Below are positions 17,255 to 26,353 of a DNA stretch of 64,000 bases, piece by piece. The stretch covers positions 558,001 through 622,000 of the forward strand of contig NZ_SJPI01000001.1 of the NCBI RefSeq assembly GCF_007859865.1, written 5' to 3'. Position 1 is the first letter of the stretch. Each line of letters begins with the position of its first letter. Both the position numbers and the translations under genes were made by a program. Below the pieces are notes generated by a model. The model was not told where the DNA came from. It ran no database searches and saw nothing but the letters and a program-made list of their open reading frames with translations. Origin of the DNA: Rubripirellula amarantea. Its GTDB lineage: Bacteria > Planctomycetota > Planctomycetia > Pirellulales > Pirellulaceae.

Positions 17255-17305
17255 ACTCGGAACTGCTACGTTTTATCCGATCCCGGACGCCAGAACTAGT
17301 TTCGA

Positions 17306-18718
17306 CTACAGAGCCAAAAGCAATCGGCTGGGAGCTTCAAGATAACCGATCACGTCGTTGAGGAATCGTGCCGCCGTACCACCGTCAACCAAACGATGGT
17401 CATAAGACAAGCTCAGAGGCATCATCAAACGAGGTTTAATCGAGTCATCGGGCATTACCACAGGAAGCTTGCGACTACGTCCGACAAGCAAGATAGCGAC
17501 CTCGGGAACATTCACGATGGGCGTCGAATACTGACCACCAATCGCACCAAGGTTGCTGATGGTGAAGGAACCGCCCTTCAAATCATTGACTCCGAAATTA
17601 CCGCCACGAACCTTGCCTGCCATTTCTGCAAGCGAGCGAGTGACCTCAGGAACCGCCATCCGGTCAGCGTTCTTCATGACGGGAACGACGAGCCCACGGT
17701 CGGTATCAACTGCGATACCAACGTTGACGTAGTTCTTGTAGATGATCTGCTCGTTTTGCTCGTCGATGATGGCGTTCATCGAAGGATGATGACGAAGCGC
17801 TGTCGCGACGGCTTTGATCAAGAACGGCATCGTGGTCAGCTTTAAGCCTTGAGCCGCATAGTCATCTTTACTCGATTGACGCAATTGTTCCAAGTTGGTG
17901 ATATCAGCATCATCGAAGTTGGTCACGCGAGGAACCGTCGACCAACTTGCGTGCATCTGACGCGAGATCGTCTTGCGAATCTTGCTCATCCGTTCCACGC
18001 TGATCGGACCGAAGTCATCTGCATCAGCGGTACCAGGAAGCGGCTGTGAGGACGAGGCAGCACCGGGTGAAGCGGCCGAAGCCGCTGGTGCTGCGGCAGC
18101 GGATTTACTGGCCGATCGAACAACGGCTAGCACGTCATCGCGAGTGATCCGCCCGCCATCCGCTGAACCAGTGACGTTCGCCAAGTCGACACCTACTTCG
18201 CGAGCGAAACGACGAATCGCAGGTCCGGCTGCGATGTTGCCAGACGAGGCCGATGCTAAGGGAGCAGCCGGCTCGGGTGCTGGCGGTGCAACCGGGGCCG
18301 GGGTTGCTGCTGGAGCCGGAGTAACGGGTGCTGGAGCAGCCGGTGCTGGAGCAGCCGGTGCTGGTTCAGGCGTCTTCGCCACTGGCGTAGCAGGTGCAGA
18401 TGGCTGAGGTGCTGGTGGTTCCGGTGCCTTCGCAGCCGGTTCTTTAGGAGCCTCGGGGGCGGCAGGTGCCGCGGCGCCTTCGGCAGCTTCCACTTCAAGT
18501 AGACCTCCACCGATCGCCACCGTATCGCCTTCAGCCACCAAGATTTTCGTAACCTTGCCACCTAACGACGACGGAACGGGAACCGTTGCCTTGTCGGTTT
18601 CCATCTCAACGACGTCTTGACCGGCAGTGATGACATCACCCACCGAAACAAAAATTTCAAGCACATCGCCTGATTCGATGCCGTCGCCAAGTTCGGGAAG
18701 TTTTACTTCGGTTGCCAT
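17306..18718 (-). CDS. aceF: Pyruvate dehydrogenase E2, dihydrolipoamide acetyltransferase
   Basis: Core of the pyruvate dehydrogenase complex, transferring the acetyl group from lipoamide to CoA. The 470-aa protein has one lipoyl domain (1-75) with the lipoylated Lys 43 in METDKATV, then an Ala/Pro-rich flexible linker (about 78-155). The E1/E3-binding domain (about 158-195, PAIRRFAREVGVDL) follows, then the catalytic CAT domain with His 441 and Asp 445 in YDHRLVDGG. Only one lipoyl domain is present, against three in E. coli AceF. It follows aceE by 73 bases on the same strand and is surely co-expressed with it; E3 (lpd) is not in the window. Confidence 0.96.
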   Translation of the reverse strand: MATEVKLPELGDGIESGDVLEIFVSVGDVITAGQDVVEMETDKATVPVPSSLGGKVTKILVAEGDTVAIGGGLLEVEAAEGAAAPAAPEAPKEPAAKAPEPPAPQPSAPATPVAKTPEPAPAAPAPAAPAPVTPAPAATPAPVAPPAPEPAAPLASASSGNIAAGPAIRRFAREVGVDLANVTGSADGGRITRDDVLAVVRSASKSAAAAPAASAASPGAASSSQPLPGTADADDFGPISVERMSKIRKTISRQMHASWSTVPRVTNFDDADITNLEQLRQSSKDDYAAQGLKLTTMPFLIKAVATALRHHPSMNAIIDEQNEQIIYKNYVNVGIAVDTDRGLVVPVMKNADRMAVPEVTRSLAEMAGKVRGGNFGVNDLKGGSFTISNLGAIGGQYSTPIVNVPEVAILLVGRSRKLPVVMPDDSIKPRLMMPLSLSYDHRLVDGGTAARFLNDVIGYLEAPSRLLLAL

Positions 18719-18791
18719 AAGAGATAGGTGTTAAGAATTAGGTATTGAAATAGGGTTCTAGCAAACGAGAGAGCGATCACACGCCGTCTCG

Positions 18792-21527
18792 TTAAGCGAA
18801 GTACGGATTCGGTTTCTCGGCATCAAATCCGAGATCTTTGATCGCCGCAGCGACCTCCTTCGAATCAAAGACGCCAGCCTTCGACAAACGGCTCAACGCA
18901 GCAATCGTGATAGATTCCGCATCGACTTCAAAGTGACGGCGAAGGGCTTCTCGAGTTTCGCTGCGGCCCATGCCATCGGTACCTAGGACGTAATAATCGC
19001 CTGGGATCCACGGCTGAAGCTGCTCGCCGAGTGCCTTGACGTAATCGCTGGACGAAATGAACGGTCCTTCGACTCCCTCAAGCACTTCCTCGATGTAACT
19101 TTTGCGAGGCGTTTCAGTGGGGTGCAGCATGTTCCAACGATCGCAAGCATCTGCATCGCGCCGCAGTTGAGTGTACGACGTCACGCTCCAAACATCGCTG
19201 GCGATGTTGTATTGCTCGGCGAGAATCTCTTGCGCTTTCAATGCACAATTGAGGATAGCACCGCTGCCGAATAGTTGAACGCGTGCTTTCGCCGAGTCGA
19301 CTTCGCGACTTTGGAACTTGTAGATTCCCTTGATGATGCCTTCGGCACAACCTTCAGGCATCGACGGATGCTCGTACTCATCGTTTTCGGCGGTGATGTA
19401 ATAGATGCACTCTTCGCCATCCTGGTACATCCGCTTGAGGCCTTCCTGGATGATCACGATCACTTCGTAGGCGAACGCCGGATCGTAGGAACGGACCGTC
19501 GGGAAGGCAATTGCGTTAAGCAAGCTGTGCCCGTCTTGGTGTTGAAGGCCTTCACCGTTTAGCGAAGTTCGACCCGCCGTACCACCGACCAAGAAACCCT
19601 TGGCTCGCATGTCAGCAGCCGCCCAAATCGAGTCACCGATTCGTTGGAAGCCGAACATGCTGTAGTAGATATAGAACGGGATCATGTTCACGCCATGACA
19701 GCTATAAGCCGTTCCGGCAGCGTTGAAACTGCTCATCGAACCGCATTCTGTAATCCCTTCTTCAAGAATTTGTCCGTCCTGCGCTTCTTTGTAATGCGAG
19801 ATGATGTTCGAATCGATCGGCTCGTAAAGCTGCCCGGCGTGGGCATAGATACCGAACTGAGTGAACATGCCTTCCATGCCGAAGGTGCGTGATTCGTCCG
19901 GCACAATCGGGACCATGTACTTGCCGATTTTCTTGTCGCGGCAAAGCGCGATGAGGGTCTGAACAACAGCAAACGTTGTCGTAATGCTCTTTCCGCCGCC
20001 AAGTCGCTTGATCAACTTTTGAAAATCATCAAGTGTTGGCACTTCCATCGTCGGATGGGTAGTCGGGCGACTCGGAAGCGGACCGCCCAGTACTTCGCGG
20101 CGTTCACGCAGATATTTCAGCTCGGCACTATTATGTGGCGGCTTGTAAAACGGCGCGGTACCGACCTCTTCGTCGCTGATCGGAATGCCAAAACGCGTAC
20201 GGAATTCCAGCAATTCCTCTTCGTTCAATTTCTTCTGGTTGTGAGCGATATTGCGACCTTCGCCACCCTCACCCAGACCATAGCCCTTGATCGTTTTGGC
20301 CAGCACGACGGTCGGCCGTTCATTGTTGGTTTCGACCGCTTGCTTGTAGGCAGCGTAAACCTTTTCAGGGTCGTGACCGCCACGATTCATCCGTTCAAGT
20401 TTCTCGTCACTGTAGTTCTCGACCAGCTTAAGCAACTCGGGGTATTTGCCGAAGAAATGCTCTCGGATGTAGCTGCCTGGCATGCCGACGTATTTCTGGT
20501 ACTGGCCATCAACCACTTCGCTCATGCGTTTAGCGAGCAACCCTGTGGTGTCTTTGTCGAGCAGCACATCCCAATCGTTGCCCCAAATGACCTTGATGAC
20601 GTTCCAACCAGCACCACGGAAGATGCCTTCGAGTTCTTGAATAATCTTGCCGTTACCACGAACAGGACCATCAAGACGTTGAAGATTACAGTTGATCACG
20701 AAGATCAAGTTGTTCAGTTTTTCACGAGCGGCTAGCCCGATCGCACCTAGGGTTTCCGGCTCATCACATTCCCCGTCGCCAAGGAACGCCCAGACTTTTT
20801 GGCCAGAGGTATCTTTGATGCCGCGGTCACGCAGGTACTCGTTGAAGCGAGCTTGATAGATCGCCATGATTGGCCCGAGCCCCATCGAAACCGTGGGGTA
20901 TTCCCAAAAACCGGGCATCAACCAAGGGTGCGGGTAGCTCGACAAACCACCGCCGGGTGCGAGTTCGCGTCGGAAGTTTTCGAGATTTTCTTCCGACAGG
21001 CGACCTTCCAGGAAGGCACGAGAATACATTCCCGGGGAAGCGTGACCTTGGAAGTAAACCGAGTCGCCACTGTAGCCATCTTCGCCACGCCCTCGGAAAA
21101 AGTGATTAAATGCGACTTCGTAGAGCGTTGCACTCGAAGCGAACGTACTGATGTGTCCGCCGACGCCGCCGGGACGCTTGTTAGCTCGGACCACCATCGC
21201 CATCGCATTCCAGCGGACGATCGACTTCAATCGTCGTTCGATTTCGCGATTGCCCGGAAACGCAGGCTGATCCTTGACCGGGATCGTGTTGACGTAAGGT
21301 GTCCGAGTGTCTTCAGCACACTGGATGCCCTCTTCGGCGGCGCGATCTCGCAATTGCTCAATGAGGAACTGAACCCTCTCTGGGCCTTTGCTCTTAAGCA
21401 CGTAATCGAGGGAGGCGAGCCACTCTTGGGTTTCGGCACTATCGACATCAACGCTTTGAGTAGGGGTTTCCAACTCACCGAGTTGTTGTTCGACTTCAGC
21501 CTGGGCAACAGTTTTCGAATCTGACAT
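18792..21527 (-). CDS. aceE: Pyruvate dehydrogenase E1, homodimeric type
   Basis: Thiamine-diphosphate enzyme that decarboxylates pyruvate and acetylates the lipoyl group of AceF. The 911-aa length fits the homodimeric alpha2 type (E. coli 887) rather than the alpha/beta type. The ThDP site motif starts GDGECDEPETLGA and continues to NCNLQRLDGPV; the upstream histidine region GGHIST and the RPTVVLAKTIKGYG segment are present. The pyrimidine-domain region (VPIVPDESRTFGMEG) and the C-terminal domain with YVLGTDGMGRSETR are also intact. Long open frames on the opposite strand (20019-20735 and 20799-21524) are shadows of this gene. It heads the aceE-aceF operon. Confidence 0.97.
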   Translation of the reverse strand: MSDSKTVAQAEVEQQLGELETPTQSVDVDSAETQEWLASLDYVLKSKGPERVQFLIEQLRDRAAEEGIQCAEDTRTPYVNTIPVKDQPAFPGNREIERRLKSIVRWNAMAMVVRANKRPGGVGGHISTFASSATLYEVAFNHFFRGRGEDGYSGDSVYFQGHASPGMYSRAFLEGRLSEENLENFRRELAPGGGLSSYPHPWLMPGFWEYPTVSMGLGPIMAIYQARFNEYLRDRGIKDTSGQKVWAFLGDGECDEPETLGAIGLAAREKLNNLIFVINCNLQRLDGPVRGNGKIIQELEGIFRGAGWNVIKVIWGNDWDVLLDKDTTGLLAKRMSEVVDGQYQKYVGMPGSYIREHFFGKYPELLKLVENYSDEKLERMNRGGHDPEKVYAAYKQAVETNNERPTVVLAKTIKGYGLGEGGEGRNIAHNQKKLNEEELLEFRTRFGIPISDEEVGTAPFYKPPHNSAELKYLRERREVLGGPLPSRPTTHPTMEVPTLDDFQKLIKRLGGGKSITTTFAVVQTLIALCRDKKIGKYMVPIVPDESRTFGMEGMFTQFGIYAHAGQLYEPIDSNIISHYKEAQDGQILEEGITECGSMSSFNAAGTAYSCHGVNMIPFYIYYSMFGFQRIGDSIWAAADMRAKGFLVGGTAGRTSLNGEGLQHQDGHSLLNAIAFPTVRSYDPAFAYEVIVIIQEGLKRMYQDGEECIYYITAENDEYEHPSMPEGCAEGIIKGIYKFQSREVDSAKARVQLFGSGAILNCALKAQEILAEQYNIASDVWSVTSYTQLRRDADACDRWNMLHPTETPRKSYIEEVLEGVEGPFISSSDYVKALGEQLQPWIPGDYYVLGTDGMGRSETREALRRHFEVDAESITIAALSRLSKAGVFDSKEVAAAIKDLGFDAEKPNPYFA

Positions 21528-21752
21528 GCGGCGTACAGGTGGGGGAAATTAGGCGGTTTGCAATGGTTTTCGGAGCGTGCAGGGTAGCTACTGATGGGGC
21601 AAAACAGCAAGACCGAGGCCCGCAGGGGTGCTAAGATTACCTAGAACTCTTTCTGAGGGTCGCTGGATCGACCCAACGATGCTCACTGACGCTACGTTTC
21701 ATTGTATCAATAAGCCAATTCTTAACACCTCGTCTCCTTTTACGATCTCGTC

Positions 21753-22544
21753 TTGAATCCGCTCGTTCTGCCATTTTCTGAAACTAACGTTGTCGTCACT
21801 GGATCTTCCAGCGGTATTGGACGAGCCACCGCGATCGCATTAGCCCAGGCCGGGGCGTCGAAACTTGTGGTTCACTATCACCGCAATCGAGCGGGCGCCA
21901 CAGAAACGGCCAAATTGGCCACGGATGCCGGATGCCCCGATGTGTCGGTGATCCAGGCCGACTTGGGGGAACATCAGTCACGGCAGCGGTTCGTCGACGA
22001 GGCGTTTGAAACTCTAGGCCAAGTTGACGCCTGGATCAATCTTGCCGGCGCTGATGTGCTGACCGGCGAAGCTGCCGAAATGTCGTTCGCCGAAAAATTG
22101 ACTCGGCTTTGGAACGTGGATGTCTACGGAACGATCGAACTCTCTCGTTGCGTGGCGAAGAAACTGCAATCGCAGGCTACCTCTCGTCCACCGAGCATCA
22201 CGTTCGTCGGCTGGGACCAGGCACCGCATGGCATGGAAGGCGACGCGGGTCAAATGTTCGGCCCCGTCAAAGCCGCTGTAATGGCATTCGCCAACAGTTT
22301 GGCGCAAGAGCTTGCACCCGAGATACGAGTCAACACCGTTGCACCCGGTTGGATTCAAACCTCTTGGGGCGAAACGACAAGCCCCTACTGGGATGCGCGA
22401 GCGAAGGGACAATCGCTAATGCAGAGATGGGGGCGTCCCGAAGATGTGGCCGCCGCGATTGCTTACCTTGCCAATCCCGCCAACACGTTCACAACCGGAC
22501 AAACCCTCAACGCCAATGGCGGTTGGAACCGACAATTCCAATAG
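21753..22544 (+). CDS. SDR-family protein lacking the catalytic Tyr
   Basis: A 263-aa short-chain dehydrogenase/reductase fold. The cofactor motif is intact: TGSSSGIGRATAIAL at 16-30. The NLAGAD segment stands in for NNAG, and VNTVAPGWIQTSW is the usual post-catalytic strand. The YxxxK site reads FGPVK: Phe 169 replaces the catalytic Tyr, while Lys 173 is kept. The Ser expected about 13 residues before is not seen (WDQ). It may bind NAD(P) without normal redox chemistry, or use other residues. TTG 21753 is the drawn start because no upstream ATG exists before the Rossmann strand. It converges on trpE, with a tandem repeat covering its stop codon. Confidence 0.85.
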   Translation: MNPLVLPFSETNVVVTGSSSGIGRATAIALAQAGASKLVVHYHRNRAGATETAKLATDAGCPDVSVIQADLGEHQSRQRFVDEAFETLGQVDAWINLAGADVLTGEAAEMSFAEKLTRLWNVDVYGTIELSRCVAKKLQSQATSRPPSITFVGWDQAPHGMEGDAGQMFGPVKAAVMAFANSLAQELAPEIRVNTVAPGWIQTSWGETTSPYWDARAKGQSLMQRWGRPEDVAAAIAYLANPANTFTTGQTLNANGGWNRQFQ

Positions 22545-22572
22545 GCCATTTCCAATAGGCCAGTCCAATAGG
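22536..22572. repeat. 14-bp tandem repeat that includes the SDR stop codon
   Basis: TTCCAATAGGCCAT (22536-22549), TTCCAATAGGCCAG (22550-22563) and a shortened TCCAATAGG (22564-22572). The TAG of the SDR gene (22542-22544) is inside the first unit, so the 3' end of the gene has been duplicated in tandem. Confidence 0.8.
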
Positions 22573-22583
22573 TTTGCGGAACA

Positions 22584-24116
22584 TCAGGTCAATGAATCGG
22601 CTTCGCCCACACGGGCAACGGTCAGCTCAATCGCCGAGATTAACGCGCGAGCTTTGTTGAGCGTTTCCTCGTACTCGGCCGTCGGATCGCTGTCGGCGAC
22701 GACGCCACAACCTGCTTGCACGTAGACCGTGCCATCAACGACCACCATGGTCCGCAGGGCAATGCAGGTGTCCATGTTGCCGCGGTAGTCAATGTAACCA
22801 ACTGCACCTCCGTACGGTCCACGGCGATGCGGTTCAATCGCATCAATTACCTCCATTGCTCGGACTTTGGGAGCACCAGACACAGTCCCCGCCGGCAAGG
22901 CAGCCTTCAAAGCATCGAACGCATCGAGCCCCTCACGCAGTTCCCCTTGAACTTCGCTGCTGATGTGCATGACATGGGAATATCGCTCGACGATCATCAC
23001 CTCAGTCAATTCCACCGTGCCAAACTTGGCGACTCGACCAACATCGTTTCGGCCTAAGTCGACCAACATCACGTGTTCGGCTCTTTCCTTGGGATCGGCT
23101 AATAGTTCCTGCTCGAGTGCTTTATCCTCTTTTTCGTCGACGCCCCGTTTGCGTGTGCCGGCAAGGGGGCGAACGGTGACAACATTATCTGCGACCCGGC
23201 ACATGATTTCAGGCGAACATCCCACCAACACACATCGGGGCGTACGCACAAAAAACATGAACGGGCTTGGGTTCACCACACGCAATGAGCGATAAATCTC
23301 TAGCGGATCAACGTCCGTTTTGACCGCTAATCGTTGCGAGGGAACAACCTGGAAAATATCGCCGGCGCGTATGTATTCAACGCAATCACGAACGGCCTGC
23401 TCAAATTGCGGTTGAGTGAAATTCGACTGAACGTCCAACGGCTTGGCGTTTTTCCAGGATTCCGGATCCCAGTGCTGCATAGGCATGCCAGGGGCAACGG
23501 AAAGCCGCTCGATGGTTTGATCGAGGTGGGTAGTCGCAGCATCAAACGCTGCGTGCGCAGATTTGGTATCAGCAACGCCTCGGCAATCGGCGAGCGTCAC
23601 TACCGTGATAGTTTTGGCAACGTGGTCGAACACACACAACGTGTGATAGAACGCAAAATCCAGGTCCGGCAGGTTGCGATCGTCGGTGGAGTGGTCAGGG
23701 AGCTTTTCGACGTAGCGAACGACGTCGTAGCCGGCGTATCCAATGGCTCCGCCGATGAAGGGGGGTAATCCATCGATCTTTGCAACGTTGTGATGAAAGT
23801 GCGCCCGAAATTCGTCGAGCGGGTCATCTGCCTGGCGAGTAAGAGTTTGCGGCTCTGGTGATTGCAACTCTGTTTCGTAGGTGATGGTGTTTGCTTTGGC
23901 AGAGAATCGCTCAACAGGTTTCGAAGCTAGGAAACTGTATCGGCCAACTTTCTCTCCCCCGATCACGCTCTCAAAAAGACACGCTGGACCGCCGTCGTCG
24001 AGCAATTGAAATGCCGTGACGGGCGTCAAGGTATCGCTAAGCAATCGGCGAAAGACGGGCACAAAATCGTGCGAGATTGCTAGATCGGCGAACGCAGAGG
24101 AGGGCGGATGGTGCAT
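22584..24116 (-). CDS. trpE: Anthranilate synthase component I
   Basis: Converts chorismate to anthranilate with ammonia from the glutaminase partner, the first step of tryptophan synthesis. The 510-aa protein shows the N-terminal part with ACLFESV (the LLES-type segment of the Trp-feedback site). The chorismate-binding domain contains IRAGDIFQVVPSQR, PSPFMFFVRT, RPLAGTRKRG, a DLGRNDVGRV motif and PAGTVSGAPKVRAMEVI, all hallmarks of TrpE. The end has GGAVGYIDYRGNMDTCIALRT. Family members PabB and salicylate synthase are less likely given this N-terminal pattern. trpG is not adjacent. No trp leader peptide or attenuator is obvious upstream. Confidence 0.95.
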   Translation of the reverse strand: MHHPPSSAFADLAISHDFVPVFRRLLSDTLTPVTAFQLLDDGGPACLFESVIGGEKVGRYSFLASKPVERFSAKANTITYETELQSPEPQTLTRQADDPLDEFRAHFHHNVAKIDGLPPFIGGAIGYAGYDVVRYVEKLPDHSTDDRNLPDLDFAFYHTLCVFDHVAKTITVVTLADCRGVADTKSAHAAFDAATTHLDQTIERLSVAPGMPMQHWDPESWKNAKPLDVQSNFTQPQFEQAVRDCVEYIRAGDIFQVVPSQRLAVKTDVDPLEIYRSLRVVNPSPFMFFVRTPRCVLVGCSPEIMCRVADNVVTVRPLAGTRKRGVDEKEDKALEQELLADPKERAEHVMLVDLGRNDVGRVAKFGTVELTEVMIVERYSHVMHISSEVQGELREGLDAFDALKAALPAGTVSGAPKVRAMEVIDAIEPHRRGPYGGAVGYIDYRGNMDTCIALRTMVVVDGTVYVQAGCGVVADSDPTAEYEETLNKARALISAIELTVARVGEADSLT

Positions 24117-24542
24117 AAAAAAAGGGCCTGAGGATCACAAACAAGATTTCTCCGATTCTATTTAGTTTCGTCGCAAGCGTGGAATGCGTGTAGGGGAGGC
24201 GGCAGCAACCGGGGCATCAAGCATTGAGAGGGCCGTTTTCGCGGGGCTTAACTGGGGCTCAATCCGTCCATGGAGCATGGCTGGATCAATGATGCAGGCT
24301 TTCTGTAGGCAGTCCGGCATTCATTCCTATGCGTTTTGCAGAGGCTATTTGCGGGCCGCATTTACAACCCCCGTTTGCAGGCCTGGTACGCTTCGAATGG
24401 CAGCCCCGCTACGCTTCGGAGTGCCACTGCGTTACGTTGACAGTAAGGGTGCCGAAGATAGAATCCAAGCGCGTGCTCACCCTGGAATCTCTAGCAGGGA
24501 TAGAATGGAATCATCACGCCGCAGCGATGGACACAATTCGTT
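24117..24542. other. Divergent trpE-mcsA intergenic region
   Basis: Holds the mcsA promoter described separately. It also has two loosely repeated segments containing TACGCTTCG (around 24388 and 24411) and a second GATAGAAT near 24500. I see no gene and no trp attenuator. Confidence 0.45.
24437..24464 (+). promoter_or_regulatory. Sigma70-type promoter of mcsA-mcsB
   Basis: A perfect TTGACA (24437-24442), a 16-base spacer and TAGAAT (24459-24464). It starts transcription about 70 bases before the mcsA ATG at 24543. It is one of the best housekeeping promoters in the window. No CtsR operator (direct heptad repeat) is visible over it. Confidence 0.6.
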
Positions 24543-25166
24543 ATGAAATGCCAGTATTGCGAAAAGCCAGCCACCTTCCACATTACCGAACTAACCGAGC
24601 CTTCCGGCCCGGCAGTGATGCACTTGTGCGAAGAACACGCCCGGAACTTTTTGCACAAGGAAAACGCGAGCCCCGCAGCTTCCATTGCGGGAGCCCTCGC
24701 AAAACAATTTGACCTTGGTCAAACCAAGGCTGAATTGGCCGAACTCGACCAAAAAGAATGCCCCGTTTGCGGCATTAGTTTCTTTGAGTTCCGAAACACC
24801 GGACGGCTCGGGTGCCCCTATGACTACAAGCACTTCGAAGTTGACCTTAAGCCATTGCTTAACAACATCCACGAATCGCTAGAACACTGCGGCAAACGTC
24901 CGAAACGCGCTGCGGCTTCCGCCGACTCTCAGGCCCAAATGATTCAGCTTCGACGCGAGATGGAAGAAGCGATCGAGCGTGAGGACTACGAACGAGCCTC
25001 GGAAATTCGTGACGAGTTGAAAAAGATGGAACAGACCGAGTCTGCCATTCCACCAGCAACGCCAAGTTCAACGAAGCCGAAAAAACGTACTCCTTCTGCG
25101 TCGAATAAACCTTCTGCGTCCAAGAAAAAGGCGAGTGATGACGTTGATGGAGAAACGCAATCGTGA
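24543..25166 (+). CDS. mcsA: McsA-type zinc-binding activator of the arginine kinase
   Basis: McsA proteins bind zinc and activate the protein-arginine kinase McsB. The 207-aa product has a first metal site (Cys 3, Cys 6, then CEEH at 29-32) and a second (CPVCG with GCPYDYKHF). A UVR domain lies at about 130-165 (IQLRREMEEAIEREDYERASEIRDELK in outline), the same order as in Bacillus McsA. The Lys/Ser-rich tail is extra. It overlaps mcsB by four bases (GTGA), so the two are translationally coupled. Identification by domain order and coupling is strong. Confidence 0.9.
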   Translation: MKCQYCEKPATFHITELTEPSGPAVMHLCEEHARNFLHKENASPAASIAGALAKQFDLGQTKAELAELDQKECPVCGISFFEFRNTGRLGCPYDYKHFEVDLKPLLNNIHESLEHCGKRPKRAAASADSQAQMIQLRREMEEAIEREDYERASEIRDELKKMEQTESAIPPATPSSTKPKKRTPSASNKPSASKKKASDDVDGETQS

Positions 25167-26251
25167 AAACTGACGCTGACTTTAACAAACTCGCACGCAC
25201 GCCCGGCGAATGGCTGCGTGGCACCGGTCCCGAATCGGACATCGTCATTAGCAGCCGCATTCGACTGGCTCGCAATTTGGCCGATTTCCCGTTCATCCGC
25301 CGCTGCAGTGATGAAGACCGACTAAGTATCGAGCGAACCGTTCGGTCTCGAATGGAACAAATCGAAGGTTGGAACGACATTAACTATGTCGATATCGACG
25401 CCTTGTCCGAGATTGACCGACAATTTTTGGTCGAACGACAACTCATTAGCCGCGAGATCGCCGACGCTGACGGATCACGCGGTGTCGCGATCGATCCGAA
25501 TGAGCAATACAGCGTGATGGTCAATGAAGAAGACCACCTACGGATTCAAGTCATGCACAGTGGTCTCGATTTGCAATCGGCGTGGCAGCAGATCAACGGC
25601 ATTGATGACCAACTCGAATCCGCCGTGCTGTACGCTTACCATCCGAAATACGGATACTTAACGGCGTGTCCCACAAACGTGGGCACCGGCTTACGTGTTA
25701 GCGTCATGCTGCATTTACCGGCACTGGTGATCACGCAGCAAATCGAAAAAGTCTTTCGAAGTATGCAGCGAATCAATGTTACCGTGCGCGGACTCTATGG
25801 CGAAGGTTCACAATACACCGGCGACTTCTATCAAGTCAGCAACCAAGTCACGTTGGGTCATAGCGAAGAAGACTTGGTATCGCTGGTTGGCGACAAAGTG
25901 GTGCCGGACATTATCGACTACGAACGAAAAGCTCGCGAATTCCTCATCAGCAAGAGCGAGACGGATCTTCACGACGATGTCAGCCGAGCACTGGGTACGT
26001 TGAGCACCGCGAAGAAAATCAGCAGCGAAGAAACCATGCACTACCTGTCCAAGGTCCGTATGGGCGTTAGTCTTGGGCTGATAAACGATGTGCATATCGA
26101 GACCATCAATAAGCTCTTTATCCATACTCAACCGGCTCATTTGCAGAAGATCCATGGCCGGTTGCTGGGATCTTCTGATCGCAACATTGAACGGGCAACC
26201 TATCTGCAGCGGCATTTGCATGGCGAACGGGGTGCTGGAGAGCTGAACTGA
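25163..26251 (+). CDS. mcsB: Protein-arginine kinase McsB
   Basis: Phosphorylates arginine side chains of proteins, which in Firmicutes marks them for ClpCP. The 362-aa protein is a guanidino-kinase fold: VISSRIRLARNL near the start (ATP-binding Ser-x-Arg-x-Arg), the NEEDHLRIQVM region, and CPTNVGTGLR with the catalytic Cys. The C-terminal allosteric pArg-binding motif RDxxRA reads RNIERA, with Asp changed to Asn. Start GTG 25163 overlaps mcsA. Neither ctsR nor clpC is in the window; in Bacillus they are neighbours, so the circuit here is different or split. Confidence 0.93.
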   Translation: MKTDADFNKLARTPGEWLRGTGPESDIVISSRIRLARNLADFPFIRRCSDEDRLSIERTVRSRMEQIEGWNDINYVDIDALSEIDRQFLVERQLISREIADADGSRGVAIDPNEQYSVMVNEEDHLRIQVMHSGLDLQSAWQQINGIDDQLESAVLYAYHPKYGYLTACPTNVGTGLRVSVMLHLPALVITQQIEKVFRSMQRINVTVRGLYGEGSQYTGDFYQVSNQVTLGHSEEDLVSLVGDKVVPDIIDYERKAREFLISKSETDLHDDVSRALGTLSTAKKISSEETMHYLSKVRMGVSLGLINDVHIETINKLFIHTQPAHLQKIHGRLLGSSDRNIERATYLQRHLHGERGAGELN

Positions 26252-26353
26252 GGCTCGTTGGGCGGAATCATCAGGTATTTTTGTGTCCGGGCTGATAAAC
26301 TAGGGACGCGAGACGCGGTCTCGTCGCCCTTAGGCGTTCCCGATGCTCCCTGA

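Noticed and set aside
20019-21524. Two long plus-strand frames (238 and 241 aa) over aceE
   Set aside because: They lie antisense to a highly conserved aceE; the translations are not protein-like. They arise from the codon pattern of the real gene.
24117-24180. trp leader peptide or attenuator before trpE
   Set aside because: No short frame with Trp codons and no hairpin plus T-run was seen in this stretch.
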